From: an uncultured bacterium
Lineage (GTDB): Bacteria > Bacillota > Clostridia > Lachnospirales > Lachnospiraceae
Direction: 5' to 3'
Assembly: GCA_947381965.1 (NCBI GenBank)
Contig: CANCXX010000031.1
Span: 1-51,874 of the forward strand
DNA: 51,874 nucleotides
Of this stretch, positions 1-10,226 are shown one piece after another (the stretch's first letter is position 1; each line of letters opens with the position of its first letter). Below the pieces are notes generated by a model that was given only the letters and a program-made list of their open reading frames with translations, did not search any database and was not told where the DNA came from. Position numbers and translations under genes: made by a program.

Positions 1-49
1 ATTGATTATATCTCATTAGCCACTCCCGTTACAACTTTAGTATAGCACT

Positions 50-1027
50 TCAATTTATTGTAAATTCCAGTTCCCTAAGAGACTGGTTCCAGACTTCCGG
101 CCTTGGCCAGGTTTCCGGCATAAAATAATAGTTTCCGCCATCAATACTGTAATGATAGTACAGAATGTAGCTGTCCTTATCTTCCGCCTCCATACAGACC
201 GTAATTTCCCCTGTTTCCTCATTTATTTCTGTCACTTCTATCTGGCAAAGCTCCGGTTCCGTCCGGTCCGGTCTTACAATATCTGAGGGAATTTCTGTTT
301 CCGGTACCGGAAAATTACTGTAGTCAGCCCCAAGGCTCTCCGATTTCAGCCTAAAATATTTTGCAACTGCCGTTGCGTCAAGGCGTCCAAACTCATCCAG
401 CTGTTCCGGTCCCTGTCGGTAAAACTTTTCGTCTTTTTCATTATCCAAATGACAGTGTTCTATAAGGACAGAAGGAATCCCTTCATAAGTGCTATACCTT
501 AAGATACCATAATAATTGTCATTACGGTCATTGAGCCTTGTCTTAATACCTCTGGAATATAACCCTAAATCTCCCAGCTCCCGCATAGCAATCTGGGCAA
601 AAGAATAGCCTTGCGCATAGTACTCCCCTCCTGCCGGAACCCAGACCTCTGCTCCAAAATAGTTATGGTCTGCAGAGGAATTAAAATGCAGGCAAAACAG
701 AAAATCTGCATTCCGCTCAGCGGCAAAAGCAGCCCTGTCCTTAATTGCCATATCCTCATCTGTTTCATGAGTCAGATACACTTCCACACCATCATATTTT
801 AAAAGTTCTTCCTTCATAGCCCTGGCAACTGCCATAGTCATTTCCTTTTCTGTATATCCTTCATACTGCGCTCCTTTATTTTCTCCCCCATGACCTGGAT
901 CAATTACGATTACCAGCGGTTCGTCCGCCCATGCAGCAGACACAGAAAAAAAAGTTATTAAAGCAGTAAAGGAAAAAAACAGTAAAACGGCTTTTAGTAT
1001 TTTTTTTAATTGGATATTCCCCTTCAA
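50..1027 (-). CDS. N-acetylmuramoyl-L-alanine amidase (Amidase_3), short C-terminus
   Basis: Secreted zinc amidase that would cleave the bond between N-acetylmuramic acid and the stem peptide of peptidoglycan. An N-terminal hydrophobic signal segment ends near SAAWA. The Amidase_3 core follows with VIVIDPGHGG (first zinc His), CLHFNSSAD (second His) and VLIEHCHLDN (catalytic Glu region). A C-terminal region rich in E, Y and D looks like the beginning of a Fn3-like or Big-like beta domain and stops abruptly after LEFTIN. I chose the TTG at 1025-1027 because GGGGGAG lies 8 nt upstream; the longer frame from 1075 has no ribosome binding site and overlaps a terminator. It sits alone behind that terminator at the left edge. 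The amidase fold is clear; whether the C-terminus is natural is uncertain. Confidence 0.85.
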   Translation of the reverse strand: MKGNIQLKKILKAVLLFFSFTALITFFSVSAAWADEPLVIVIDPGHGGENKGAQYEGYTEKEMTMAVARAMKEELLKYDGVEVYLTHETDEDMAIKDRAAFAAERNADFLFCLHFNSSADHNYFGAEVWVPAGGEYYAQGYSFAQIAMRELGDLGLYSRGIKTRLNDRNDNYYGILRYSTYEGIPSVLIEHCHLDNEKDEKFYRQGPEQLDEFGRLDATAVAKYFRLKSESLGADYSNFPVPETEIPSDIVRPDRTEPELCQIEVTEINEETGEITVCMEAEDKDSYILYYHYSIDGGNYYFMPETWPRPEVWNQSLRELEFTIN

Positions 1028-1072
1028 ATATAATACTCCCCCAATGTTTACAGATTTCCGACTGCCAGACAA

Positions 1073-1108
1073 CAAAAACCGGCTTACATTATTGTGGGTA
1101 AGCCGACA
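1073..1108 (-). terminator. Rho-independent terminator
   Basis: On the minus strand the stem CGGCTTAC / GTAAGCCG with a 10-nt loop is followed by GTTTTTGTT. It lies just after the stop of the coiled-coil gene at 1115 and ends the parE-parC-rsmD-coaD group. Confidence 0.8.
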
Positions 1109-1114
1109 GGACTT

Positions 1115-1744
1115 TTAAATCATATCAAGATTCAGATTTTCTTTTCCGCCATTTCCGATATCAGGAAGAGCGCCCGTATCACCGGTGCTGATATAATTAT
1201 CAGGCTCTGGCGGGTTAAGCTCCACGCGGTTGGCATTTACCACATCACTGTAATGATTCAGCGCCCCCACAAAACTTTCATAGTGCTCCGCTGTTGTACG
1301 GACCGCCTGCATAATAATATTATCCACATTCGCAAGAATATCGTCCGTATACTGCATAGCCGCCATACGCATATTGTTCGCCTCTGTGGTGGCATTATCC
1401 AGAATTTCCTGTGCCTGCTGCGTTGCCATTTTAACAACTTCGTTCGCCTGGGCATAAGCCTGCTGCATAATTTCGTGTTCATTAATCAATTCATTTGTGT
1501 GTACAGTTGCATCATTAATCAATGCCTCCGCCTTAGCGCGGGCATCGTTTAAAATTGCTTCTTTATTGCTGATAATCTTTTGGTATCGTTTAATTTCATC
1601 CGGCGTCTTCATGCGAAGTTCCCGGAGAAGTTCGTCAATTTCATCTTTGTTTACAATAATCTTGGTATTTGAAAGAGCCTGGTATTTACAACCGTCAATA
1701 TACTCTTCAATCTCATCGATTAATTGTTCGATTCTACTGCTCAT
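1115..1744 (-). CDS. Conserved coiled-coil protein, ATP synthase B-subunit/DivIVA-like
   Basis: A 209-residue soluble protein. It begins with a short acidic segment ([16 protein letters not shown]) and then has a long alanine-, glutamate- and glutamine-rich helix from about residue 50 to 160, with the heptad look of F-type or V-type ATPase stator subunits or DivIVA-like proteins. The last 45 residues are proline-, glycine- and asparagine-rich and probably disordered. No catalytic motif is visible. Its ATG overlaps the coaD stop (ATGA), so the two are translationally coupled. Similar genes next to coaD in Lachnospiraceae are commonly labelled 'ATPase' without functional evidence. A scaffolding or cell-division role is possible, but that is inference. 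Confidence 0.6.
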   Translation of the reverse strand: MSSRIEQLIDEIEEYIDGCKYQALSNTKIIVNKDEIDELLRELRMKTPDEIKRYQKIISNKEAILNDARAKAEALINDATVHTNELINEHEIMQQAYAQANEVVKMATQQAQEILDNATTEANNMRMAAMQYTDDILANVDNIIMQAVRTTAEHYESFVGALNHYSDVVNANRVELNPPEPDNYISTGDTGALPDIGNGGKENLNLDMI

Positions 1745-2244
1745 TCTCTCTCCCGTTCCTTTTCAAATCCAAACTTCCGGTATACGAATTGTGCCACAAA
1801 ATCAGGTACACACATGGAAATATCTCCATTAAAGCTGGCAATTTCCTTCACACTGGAAGAGCTTAAATAGGCATACTCCAGACTGGTGGTCAAAAAGATA
1901 GTATCCAGCGCACCCCCGGAAAGCTTTGCATTGGTCTGCGCATTCTGAAGTTCATACTCAAAATCAGTGATAGCGCGCAGTCCCCTGATTACCACTTGAA
2001 CATTTCTGGATTTGGCATAATCCACTAAAAGCCCGCTGAAAGATTCTACCCTGACATTTGGAATGTCCTTTACTGCTTCCTGTAATATCTTAACACGTTC
2101 TTCTACAGAAAACAATGGAGTCTTTAGTTTATTGTTCAAAACACTAACTGTTAATTCGTCAAAAATTTCAGCTGCCCGCTTTATTACATCCAAATGTCCA
2201 TATGTAACCGGGTCAAAGCTTCCGGGATAAATCGCTTTTTTCAT
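1741..2244 (-). CDS. coaD: Phosphopantetheine adenylyltransferase
   Basis: Catalyses ATP + 4'-phosphopantetheine to dephospho-CoA, the penultimate step of coenzyme A synthesis in the cytosol. The nucleotidyltransferase signature PGSFDP (residues 7-12) with GH at 16-17 is intact, as are the RGLR segment (87-90) and the C-terminal SSSSVKE motif (128-134) corresponding to ISSTxxR. At 167 residues it has the usual length. Its ATG overlaps the rsmD stop by 4 nt, matching the rsmD-coaD (ylbH-ylbI) pairing common in Firmicutes. Confidence 0.97.
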   Translation of the reverse strand: MKKAIYPGSFDPVTYGHLDVIKRAAEIFDELTVSVLNNKLKTPLFSVEERVKILQEAVKDIPNVRVESFSGLLVDYAKSRNVQVVIRGLRAITDFEYELQNAQTNAKLSGGALDTIFLTTSLEYAYLSSSSVKEIASFNGDISMCVPDFVAQFVYRKFGFEKERERE

Positions 2245-2810
2245 TCATAACCTCCATTAAACTGCTTCTTCTTTACAAAAATGTGCTTATTTGTTCTATA
2301 AATTTTTTCCCTGATAACTTTAAAGCCCAGGCCATCCAAATAATCTGTTTTCATGTCAGCCTCCGCTTCCAATATCAGCAGTGTATTTTCTGTTACATAA
2401 GGCTGGCAGGCAAGGGATGCAAATAATTTTTCCTCATATCCTTCCCTGTAGGGGGGATCCATAAAAATAATATCAATCTCCTTTTCACGTATCATGGAAA
2501 GGGCTCCAAATACATCCTGCTTTAGAAGTGTGGCATCACTGGTAAATTTTGTAAAGGCTAAGTTGTCCACAATACAGGAAATTGCCTCTCTCCCATTTTC
2601 CACAAAATAAGCATGAGAAGCCCCTCTGCTTAGAGCTTCAATCCCTATCCCTCCGCTTCCCGAAAATAAGTCAACAAATACACATCCCGGAATATCGTTT
2701 TGAAGAATATTAAATAAAGTTTCCTTAATTCTGTCAGTTGTGGGTCTGGTATCTGTTCCTCCAGGAGTCTTTAATTTCAGGCTTCCTGCCCTTCCCGCTA
2801 TCACACGCAT
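2241..2810 (-). CDS. rsmD: 16S rRNA (guanine966-N2)-methyltransferase
   Basis: AdoMet-dependent enzyme that methylates G966 of 16S rRNA (E. coli numbering) in the assembled small subunit. Residues 47-60 form the AdoMet-binding motif [14 protein letters not shown], and DPPY (118-121) is the catalytic motif of N-methyltransferases acting on exocyclic amines. The N-terminal RVIAGRAGS and RPTTDRIKE segments are typical of RsmD. The length of 189 residues is normal. It overlaps coaD and follows the topoisomerase gene by 30 nt, so it is probably in the same transcript. Confidence 0.95.
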   Translation of the reverse strand: MRVIAGRAGSLKLKTPGGTDTRPTTDRIKETLFNILQNDIPGCVFVDLFSGSGGIGIEALSRGASHAYFVENGREAISCIVDNLAFTKFTSDATLLKQDVFGALSMIREKEIDIIFMDPPYREGYEEKLFASLACQPYVTENTLLILEAEADMKTDYLDGLGFKVIREKIYRTNKHIFVKKKQFNGGYE

Positions 2811-2840
2811 TTATCTTCCCCCAATCTGTATATCCAGATT

Positions 2841-5078
2841 TCAAACTCTTATCTTGGTTCCTTTTCCATCTCTTTTAGCCGCTTTTAACTTTTGCAGGTC
2901 AACGGTTTTTTCCTTATATTCTATCATACTTGGCATTCCGCTTTGGGTGTAATACACGTTTTCCACATAATCGTCTGTCCCCAGCTTCATTCCCCGTACA
3001 CCCACAGCGTTTTTCTTTTTATCCGGAATTTCCTCCACATCAAATTTGAGAAAATATCCTTCTGCACTTTGTAGTATAATATGTTTCTGTTCATTAAAAA
3101 TGGCAATGCTTACCACTTCATCTCCTTCACAAAGTTTCGTTGCCGCAACTGTCCGTTTAGCGACATCAAACTCACCGCCATCTACAATTTTCATCATAGC
3201 AAGCCTGGTTACAAATATAATCCGGTAAAGATTTAAAGCGCTCTGGCTCGCGGCAGCAATCACAATTTCCTTTTCCCCATTATAATTACTGATATTATCA
3301 ATTGGAACCCCTTTATCCCTGAATTTGCCATAGGGTATATCGGAAACTTTAACGGTGTGGAGCTGTCCGGTATTAGTAAAAATACATATTTTTCCCGTAT
3401 TTTTGCAGGTAAACACATATTTATTTTCCCCATCAGCCGCCTCTTTATTTCTCTCATACACAGAAGGGTCAATACATCTGGCATAGCCAAAACGATCCAT
3501 CAAAAATACAACTTCCATTTCCTCCGTCTTTTTTTCCACATAAACCGCTTCCATGGCATTTTCAATTACAGTTTTTCTGGATGTGGCATAAGAACGTTTG
3601 ATTCCATCTAATTCATTGATAATTACCTGAGCCATGGAATCATGGCGATCCAGAATATCCTCATAGCGGTAAATATTGGCCATTGTTTCTTCGTGTTCAT
3701 TGATTAAAGCCTCCAGTTCCAGGCCAATCAGTTTATACAAACGCATTTCAAGTATGGCATTTGCCTGTTTTTCTGTAAACTTAAGCTGTGCAGCCATAAC
3801 TTTTGATTCCCGCGAACGAAATTTTATTCCATCCACTTTGCCTTCCACAAGGCAGGCTTTTGCCATCGGCCTGTCCTTGGAACCTCTTAATATTTCAATC
3901 ACCAGATCAATCACATTACAGGCTTTAATCAGTCCTTCCTGGATTTCTTTCTTTTCCCGTTCTTTTGCAAGAAGTGTGGTATATTTTCTGGTCGTCACCT
4001 GAAACTGAAAATCCACATTATGTTTGATAATCTGCTTAAGGCTCATAATTTCCGGCCGCCCATCTGCAATGGCAAGCATATTGACGCCAAAGGTATCTTC
4101 CAGACGGGTCTTTTTATAAAGCATATTAACAAAATTATCCACATCCGCATCTTTTTTCAGCTCAATAACAATACGGATGCCCTCTTTGGAAGACTGGTTT
4201 GAAATATCAACAATGTCCTGCGTCTTTTTACTCTCTGAAAGGGAAGCAACATCAAGCAGGAACTTGGATATATTTGCCCCCACCATGGGATAGGGAATTT
4301 CACTTATTACCACATTGGTTTTGCCGCCTTTTCCTTTCTCAATATCCACTTTTCCCCGGACTTTAATTTTCCCTGTTCCGGTTTCGTAAATCTCCAGAAG
4401 CTCGTCTTTGTTGATCACAATGCCGCCAGTTGGAAAGTCAGGCCCTTTCACATATTTCATAAGCCCCTTTGTGGTAATGGTTTCGTCCATCATATATGCT
4501 TTTACCGCATCCGCAACTTCACCCAGATTGTGAGGAGGGATACTGGTTGCCATACCAACGGCGATTCCTTCCGAACCGTTTACAAGCAGATTGGGAAACT
4601 TTACAGGAAGAACAGAAGGCTCCTTTTCCGTTTCATCAAAGTTCGGCACAAAATCCACCACATCTTTATCTAAATCAGATAAAAAAGACTCCTGAGTAAT
4701 TCTCTCCAGACGTGCTTCCGTATAACGCATAGCAGCAGCGCCGTCCCCTTCAATATTGCCAAAATTGCCATGGCCGTCTATCAGCGGAATTCCTTTTTTA
4801 AAATCCTGGGTCATAACTACCAGCGCATCATAAATAGAACTGTCTCCATGGGGATGATATTTGCCCATTGTGTCTCCCACAATACGTGCACTTTTCCGGT
4901 AAGGTCTGTCATATCGGATGCCCAACTCATGCATATCGTACAAGACCCTCCTTTGCACCGGCTTTAATCCGTCCCTGGCATCCGGCAGCGCCCTGGCAAT
5001 AATAACACTCATGGCATAATCAATGAATGATTTCTGCATCACCTCCGAATACTCAGTTTTTATAATCTTTTCTTCCAT
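2841..5078 (-). CDS. Type IIA topoisomerase subunit A, ParC/GyrA-like
   Basis: DNA-breaking and rejoining subunit of a type IIA topoisomerase. The winged-helix region contains the quinolone-interaction segment [12 protein letters not shown], with Ser and Asp at the classical resistance positions (about 80 and 84). The catalytic Tyr is Y119 in [11 protein letters not shown]. The C-terminal beta-pinwheel (about 500-745) lacks a recognisable GyrA box (QRRGGKG); the nearest segment is YGKFRDKGV. This favours decatenating or topo IV-like activity over gyrase, although length (745) and core are gyrase-like. It lies 36 nt downstream of the matching subunit B gene. Clostridia usually carry gyrB-gyrA near dnaA, so this is probably the second pair. 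Assignment between parC and a divergent gyrA is not certain. Confidence 0.85.
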   Translation of the reverse strand: MEEKIIKTEYSEVMQKSFIDYAMSVIIARALPDARDGLKPVQRRVLYDMHELGIRYDRPYRKSARIVGDTMGKYHPHGDSSIYDALVVMTQDFKKGIPLIDGHGNFGNIEGDGAAAMRYTEARLERITQESFLSDLDKDVVDFVPNFDETEKEPSVLPVKFPNLLVNGSEGIAVGMATSIPPHNLGEVADAVKAYMMDETITTKGLMKYVKGPDFPTGGIVINKDELLEIYETGTGKIKVRGKVDIEKGKGGKTNVVISEIPYPMVGANISKFLLDVASLSESKKTQDIVDISNQSSKEGIRIVIELKKDADVDNFVNMLYKKTRLEDTFGVNMLAIADGRPEIMSLKQIIKHNVDFQFQVTTRKYTTLLAKEREKKEIQEGLIKACNVIDLVIEILRGSKDRPMAKACLVEGKVDGIKFRSRESKVMAAQLKFTEKQANAILEMRLYKLIGLELEALINEHEETMANIYRYEDILDRHDSMAQVIINELDGIKRSYATSRKTVIENAMEAVYVEKKTEEMEVVFLMDRFGYARCIDPSVYERNKEAADGENKYVFTCKNTGKICIFTNTGQLHTVKVSDIPYGKFRDKGVPIDNISNYNGEKEIVIAAASQSALNLYRIIFVTRLAMMKIVDGGEFDVAKRTVAATKLCEGDEVVSIAIFNEQKHIILQSAEGYFLKFDVEEIPDKKKNAVGVRGMKLGTDDYVENVYYTQSGMPSMIEYKEKTVDLQKLKAAKRDGKGTKIRV

Positions 5079-5114
5079 CTTCCCCTCCTGCTAAAAAGAA
5101 CGGCGCAAAACTAT

Positions 5115-7037
5115 TTAAATATCCAACTCCGCATCCCTGGCATGTTCATAAATAAATGCCTTTCTGGGGGGCACCTCTGTACCCATCAGCATTTCTGTTA
5201 CCTCTGTGGCCATACGTGCATCTTCTATCTCCACCTGCTTTAAAATTCTGGTTTCAGGATTCAGGGTCGTTTCCCACAATTGGTCGGCATCCATTTCCCC
5301 AAGCCCTTTATATCTTTGTAAAGTAAATGGTGTCTTATGGCGTTTTCTGTATTTTTCAAGGGCCTTATCATCATAAAGATACTCTTCCGCTCCTCTGCTT
5401 GGCATTGCCTTATAAAGCGGAGGCATGGCGATAAACACATGTCCTTCATAAATCAGCTCTGGCATAAACCGGTAAAATAAAGTCAGCAGCAGGTTCGAAA
5501 TATGGGCGCCATCCACATCCGCATCTGCCATAATAATAATCTTATTATATCTAAGCTTTGAAATATCAAAATCATTGCCATACCCTTCAGAAAATCCACA
5601 TCCGAAAGCATTGATCATGGTTTTGATTTCCGCATTGGCAAGAACCTTATCAATACTTGCCTTTTCAACGTTCAATATCTTACCCCGGATAGGAAGTATC
5701 GCCTGGAAAGCCCGGTTTCTGGCTGTCTTTGCGCTGCCCCCCGCTGAATCCCCTTCCACAATAAAAATTTCACATTTAGAAGCATCTCTGGACTCACAAT
5801 TGGCAAGTTTTCCATTGGAATCAAAAGAAAACTTTTGCTTCGTCAGCATATTGGTTCTGGCTTTTTCTTCTGACTTTCTAATTTTTGCGGCTTTTTCTGC
5901 ACAGCCTATCACATTTTTGAGAATTTCCAGATTGCGGTCAAAATAACGGACCAGCTCCTCACTGGCCACCTTGGAAACTACTTTTGCCGCATCCTGATTG
6001 TCCAGTTTGGTCTTGGTCTGTCCTTCAAATCTTGGATCAGGATGCTTTACCGAAATTACTGCTGTCATACCGTTGCGCACATCTGCGCCTGTAAAATTTG
6101 CGTCTTTATCCTTTAAAATATTCAGTTCTCTGGCATAGGTATTAATTATGTTGGTAAAAGCCGTCTTAAATCCGGTTAAATGGGTACCCCCCTCAGAGTT
6201 ATAAATATTATTGCAAAAGCCCAGTACATTTTCATGAAACTCATTAATATACTGAAATGCCCCTTCCACAGAAATGCCTTCACTTTCTCCTTTAAAGTAA
6301 ATCACATCACACACTGCTTCTGTAGACTTGTTCATATCCCTAATAAATCCAATAATCCCTTCAGGCTCATGGTACTCCTGATGTTCCGTTTCTTCCTTGC
6401 GTTTATCCTCAAAAATAATCGTCAGCTCCGGATTTAAATATGCCGTTTCGTGCATTCTGCTTTTGATTTCATCTTCTTTAAAACGGGTTTTGTCAAAAAT
6501 GGTATCATCCGGAAGAAAGTTTATCCGTGTACCCGTCCCCTTTGTTCTGCCAATTACAGGAAGCAGTCCCTCATTTAATTCCACCATGGGAGTGCCCCGC
6601 TCATACCTGTCTTCATAGATAAAACCGCCATTTTTAACCTGAACCGTCAAATGGGTGGAAAGGGCGTTTACCACAGAGGAACCGACACCATGAAGACCGC
6701 CGCTGGTTTTATAGGCAGAATCATCAAATTTTCCTCCTGCATGGAGAGTGGTAAATACCAATCTCTCAGCGCTGACACCTTTTTCGTGCATCCCCACAGG
6801 AATTCCTCTGCCATTATCCTCCACGGTAGCGGAACCGTCTGCTTCCAGTGTAACAAATATTTTATCACAGTATCCTGCGAGATGTTCATCTACCGCATTA
6901 TCCACAATTTCATAAATTAAATGGTTCAGTCCCTTGGTGGAAACGCTGCCAATATACATTCCCGGCCTTCTTCTTACCGCTTCAAGACCCTCTAACACCG
7001 TTATACTGGAAGCATCATAAACTGGTGCTTTTGCCAT
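5115..7037 (-). CDS. Type IIA topoisomerase subunit B, ParE/GyrB-like
   Basis: ATPase subunit partnering the adjacent A subunit. The GHKL ATP-binding motifs are visible: EIVDNAVDE (43-51), DNGRGIP (74-80) and GGLHGVGSSVVNAL (113-126). The TOPRIM domain has EGDSAGGSA and DADVDGAHI, which supply the Mg2+-binding acids. The C-terminus ends in the conserved PPRKAFIYEHA segment, and 640 residues is typical of ParE or Gram-positive GyrB, with no proteobacterial insertion. It is 29 nt downstream of the degV stop and 36 nt upstream of the A-subunit gene. ParE versus GyrB cannot be settled from this protein alone. Confidence 0.88.
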   Translation of the reverse strand: MAKAPVYDASSITVLEGLEAVRRRPGMYIGSVSTKGLNHLIYEIVDNAVDEHLAGYCDKIFVTLEADGSATVEDNGRGIPVGMHEKGVSAERLVFTTLHAGGKFDDSAYKTSGGLHGVGSSVVNALSTHLTVQVKNGGFIYEDRYERGTPMVELNEGLLPVIGRTKGTGTRINFLPDDTIFDKTRFKEDEIKSRMHETAYLNPELTIIFEDKRKEETEHQEYHEPEGIIGFIRDMNKSTEAVCDVIYFKGESEGISVEGAFQYINEFHENVLGFCNNIYNSEGGTHLTGFKTAFTNIINTYARELNILKDKDANFTGADVRNGMTAVISVKHPDPRFEGQTKTKLDNQDAAKVVSKVASEELVRYFDRNLEILKNVIGCAEKAAKIRKSEEKARTNMLTKQKFSFDSNGKLANCESRDASKCEIFIVEGDSAGGSAKTARNRAFQAILPIRGKILNVEKASIDKVLANAEIKTMINAFGCGFSEGYGNDFDISKLRYNKIIIMADADVDGAHISNLLLTLFYRFMPELIYEGHVFIAMPPLYKAMPSRGAEEYLYDDKALEKYRKRHKTPFTLQRYKGLGEMDADQLWETTLNPETRILKQVEIEDARMATEVTEMLMGTEVPPRKAFIYEHARDAELDI

Positions 7038-7066
7038 TTGTTTAAACCTCTTTCTTTGTTTAAATT

Positions 7067-7945
7067 CTATTTCATCTTTTTACAGCAGGCAACTGCCAGG
7101 GCCCCTGGACCAATGTGACACGCAACGCTAAGGGATAGGGGATTTATTACAATATCAAAACCTGGAAATTCTTTTAAAAGCTCTTCTGAAAACTGTTGTG
7201 CCGCTTCAAAGTCTTTGGTATATGCTACTTCCAGCCAGATGCAGTCCGCTTTGGCGCCTCCAAACCGGTTTTCCATATCATTTTTGATAGCGCTTATCAT
7301 AATGCTCTTTCCCTGGCTGCTGGTCCTTGCCTTGGCAAAGGCATCCAGCTTTTCCCCCTGAATCTGCAGCACCGGCTTTAACTTTAGGATGGTTCCAATA
7401 GCGGCGGCGGCAGGCGTTATCCTTCCCCCCTTTTTCAGATAATATAGAGTATCCAGCATAATATAAATACTGGAATTAAATTTATCTTTTTCAAGTGCCT
7501 CTTTAATTTGGACAGCATCCATGCCTTTTTGCGCCAGCATTTTCGCATCCATAACAGACTGTCTTTGGGTAACAGAAATTCTCTGGTTATTTACTACCTG
7601 TACTTTTCCGTCAAAATCTTCAGAAAGCATGATGGCGCTCTGACAGGAACCAGAAAGACCGCTGCTCATTGGAATATAAACAATTTCATCATATTCTGTC
7701 AGGACTTCCTTCCACAAATCCATTACCGCTTCAGGGGACGGCTGACTTGTCACTACATCTGCGCCACCCTCCAGTCTTTGGTAAAATTCCTCCTGTGTAA
7801 GCGTAATGTCCTCAAAAAAAGTTTCTTCATTAATCATAAAAGGCATAGGAAGCACTTTGACGCCAAGCTCCACTGCCTCCTTTTGCGTAATTCCGCTGTT
7901 TGAATCTGTTACCACTGCAATTTTTTTATCCAATCGTTTCACCAT
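7067..7945 (-). CDS. DegV family fatty-acid-binding protein (FakB-like)
   Basis: DegV proteins bind a single fatty acid in a pocket between two alpha/beta domains; in the FakAB system they present it to the kinase FakA for acyl-phosphate formation. The N-terminal IAVVTDSNSGI motif, TSQPSPE, and the SSGLSGSC segment with the Ser residues that contact the carboxylate are present, along with GRI near residue 170. AGGAAGG sits almost against the ATG at 7943-7945 and 4 nt before the following GTG, so initiation may be at either; the frame beginning at 7975 lacks a site. recG lies 112 nt upstream, and the FakA homologue is just beyond recG, making a functional pair plausible though unproven. Confidence 0.9.
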   Translation of the reverse strand: MVKRLDKKIAVVTDSNSGITQKEAVELGVKVLPMPFMINEETFFEDITLTQEEFYQRLEGGADVVTSQPSPEAVMDLWKEVLTEYDEIVYIPMSSGLSGSCQSAIMLSEDFDGKVQVVNNQRISVTQRQSVMDAKMLAQKGMDAVQIKEALEKDKFNSSIYIMLDTLYYLKKGGRITPAAAAIGTILKLKPVLQIQGEKLDAFAKARTSSQGKSIMISAIKNDMENRFGGAKADCIWLEVAYTKDFEAAQQFSEELLKEFPGFDIVINPLSLSVACHIGPGALAVACCKKMK

Positions 7946-8057
7946 TCCTTCCTGTATTTTGTTATAACAACACAAGTATTCTTTGATACAGAAAACATCA
8001 TAACATCATAATTTTCTTCTATTTCCTGTGCCCAAAATGCACAAATTTATCTTACTG

Positions 8058-10118
8058 TCAGATTGTTCTAAAGTCAATAAAATTTCCAGCATTTTCATTT
8101 AAATATCGTTTAAGCATCGCATGGTTTTCATCTTTCAATTCTCTGTCTTTTTCAAGCAAACTATCAACGGTAATACTGACTCTCTTTAAAATGTCCGAAT
8201 CCTGGTAAATATCTGCAATGCGAAAGGCCATAGCGCCGCTTTGCCGGATTCCAAATAAGTCACCAGGTCCCCTTAGTTTTAAGTCCTCTTCCGCAATATA
8301 AAATCCATCATTTGACTGATTTAATATTTTCAGTCTTTCCATGGAGGTATCCTTTCCGGAACCATTGATAAAAATACAGTACGATTGTCTGTTTCCCCTT
8401 CCAATCCTGCCCCTAAGCTGGTGAAGCTGGGCAAGTCCAAAACGTTCTGCATTCTCAACCATCATCACAGTTGCCGCAGGCACATTAATTCCTACTTCTA
8501 TAACGGTAGTAGATACAAGAACATGAATATCTCCGGCAGCAAAGGCTTCCATAATTCTTTTTTTATCCGCACTCTTCATTTTACCATGAAGAATTTCCAC
8601 ATGAATATCTTCTGGCAGTTCGCTTCGCAGCTTTTGTCCATAATCCGTCACATTCTCAAGATCGTCTGTTCCTTCTTCTCCCTCTTCTACCATTGGGCAA
8701 ATTACATATGCCTGATTTCCCTTCTGCACTTCTCTGGTAATAAATTCATATGCTTTTTTCCTGTAGGAAGTTCCAACCACACAGTTTTTTATGGGAAGCC
8801 TGTTGGCAGGAAGCTCATTAATTACAGATAAGTGCATATCCCCATACAAAATAATTGCAAGTGTTCTGGGAATAGGGGTCGCACTCATTACAAGGACATG
8901 AGCGCATCCTCCCTTTTCCCCAAGGCTCTCCCTTTGCCGGACGCCAAAACGATGCTGTTCATCTGTGATAACAAGAGCCAGATTCTGGTAAATTACTTTC
9001 TCCTGTATCAGGGCATGGGTTCCAATAATTACATTAACCTCCCCTTCTTCTATTTGCCTGTAAATTTTCTTTTTAGCCGCCATGCCTGCGGATCCTGTCA
9101 AAAGAACCGGACGAAAAGGAAGTCCATACCTTTCGCTCATCTGGCATAGCTGTTCAAAATGCTGGGATGCTAAAATTTCTGTAGGCGCCATAAGAGCACC
9201 CTGATATCCGTTGCTCACAGCAAGCAGGAGCGCTAAAAAAGCAAGAATGGTTTTCCCGGAGCCTACATCTCCCTGTATCAAACGGTTCATACATTTTCCG
9301 CTTACCAGATCAGACTCAATTTCCTTCCAAACCTGCTCCTGGGCTCTTGTCAGGCGGTACGGCAATGCCTCCTGAAAACGTCCCGTCCAGGCAGTTTCTA
9401 TCATCGGATACTCTGTGGCAAGATTTTCATTATATTCCTTCATTCTTCTTATGGAAAAGAGAAAAAGAAAAAATTCATCAAAAACTAACCGTCTGCGCGC
9501 CTCAACCAGCGTATTCCAGTCTTTGGGAAAATGTATCTGCCTTATTGCTTCACCTGGACACATCAGTCCATATTCTTTAACAATATCTTCCGGCAAATAC
9601 TCTTCTTCATTGTATCCCTCCACTGCCTGTTTTACCGCCCTTACCACAGTGCCATTAGGCAGTCCAGCTGTCAGACTATAGCACGGCTGTAGCTGTCCCA
9701 TTTTTTCCTCATATTCATCCCAGGTAAAAAGCTTCGGCTGGTCCATATGATATTTCCCATTTTCATTTTTTACCCTTCCACGGAACAAATAAGAGCTTCC
9801 CGCTGTTAGTTTGCTTTTCAAATAAGGTGTATTGAAAAAGGTAAGAAAAATCTTATCTGTACCATCACTGCCAACGCCGGATCCAACTGTCAGATTATGC
9901 ACCTTTTTCCATTTAAAATCAGATGGTATAAACAGCTTCATTGCTGCAACATCCCCCTTTGCTGCCTCCGCAATTTTAACGGGAGCAGAAAAAGTCTGAT
10001 AATCCCTTGGATAATATGAAAGCAAATCTCCTGTGGTGCAGATCCCTATCCTACGGAATAGTTTTGCAGTTTTTTCTCCAATTCCTTTCAGTTTTATGAT
10101 GTCATCTGAATATTTCAT
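8058..10118 (-). CDS. recG: ATP-dependent DNA helicase RecG
   Basis: Double-stranded DNA translocase that remodels stalled forks, Holliday junctions and R-loops. The N-terminal wedge domain (to about 230, with OB fold) precedes an SF2 helicase core with Walker A GDVGSGKT (283-290), DEQH (386-389), MSATPIPRTL and the QLRGRIGRG motif VI. The C-terminal LKLRGPGDLFGIRQSG segment is typical of RecG. The length of 686 is standard. GAGGAAG lies 5-6 nt before the ATG. A terminator at 10174-10199 separates it from fakA, so it probably has its own promoter. Confidence 0.97.
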   Translation of the reverse strand: MKYSDDIIKLKGIGEKTAKLFRRIGICTTGDLLSYYPRDYQTFSAPVKIAEAAKGDVAAMKLFIPSDFKWKKVHNLTVGSGVGSDGTDKIFLTFFNTPYLKSKLTAGSSYLFRGRVKNENGKYHMDQPKLFTWDEYEEKMGQLQPCYSLTAGLPNGTVVRAVKQAVEGYNEEEYLPEDIVKEYGLMCPGEAIRQIHFPKDWNTLVEARRRLVFDEFFLFLFSIRRMKEYNENLATEYPMIETAWTGRFQEALPYRLTRAQEQVWKEIESDLVSGKCMNRLIQGDVGSGKTILAFLALLLAVSNGYQGALMAPTEILASQHFEQLCQMSERYGLPFRPVLLTGSAGMAAKKKIYRQIEEGEVNVIIGTHALIQEKVIYQNLALVITDEQHRFGVRQRESLGEKGGCAHVLVMSATPIPRTLAIILYGDMHLSVINELPANRLPIKNCVVGTSYRKKAYEFITREVQKGNQAYVICPMVEEGEEGTDDLENVTDYGQKLRSELPEDIHVEILHGKMKSADKKRIMEAFAAGDIHVLVSTTVIEVGINVPAATVMMVENAERFGLAQLHQLRGRIGRGNRQSYCIFINGSGKDTSMERLKILNQSNDGFYIAEEDLKLRGPGDLFGIRQSGAMAFRIADIYQDSDILKRVSITVDSLLEKDRELKDENHAMLKRYLNENAGNFIDFRTI

Positions 10119-10143
10119 ATATTCTTCCTCATTACTACAACAT

Positions 10144-10199
10144 GCGGTTTTTCTTTCTATATACTAAAACCGCAAAAAGGACGGTTTCTCCGTCCTTTT
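10144..10199 (-). terminator. Terminator after fakA, followed by a second hairpin
   Basis: The arms AAAAAGGACGG (10174-10184) and CCGTCCTTTT (10190-10199) form a strong stem with a 5-nt loop. On the minus strand it ends in a T-run, as expected for termination of asp23-fakA. A second inverted repeat, GCGGTTTT / AAAACCGC (10144-10151 and 10166-10173), lies between it and the recG start. Confidence 0.8.
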
Positions 10200-10226
10200 C
10201 ACACAGCCGTCTGTCTATGGCGCTGT

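Noticed and set aside
1094-1552. Long plus-strand frame opposite the coiled-coil gene
   Set aside because: It is a shadow of the minus-strand gene: no ribosome binding site, unnatural composition (His/Ile/Cys-rich) and it runs through the terminator.
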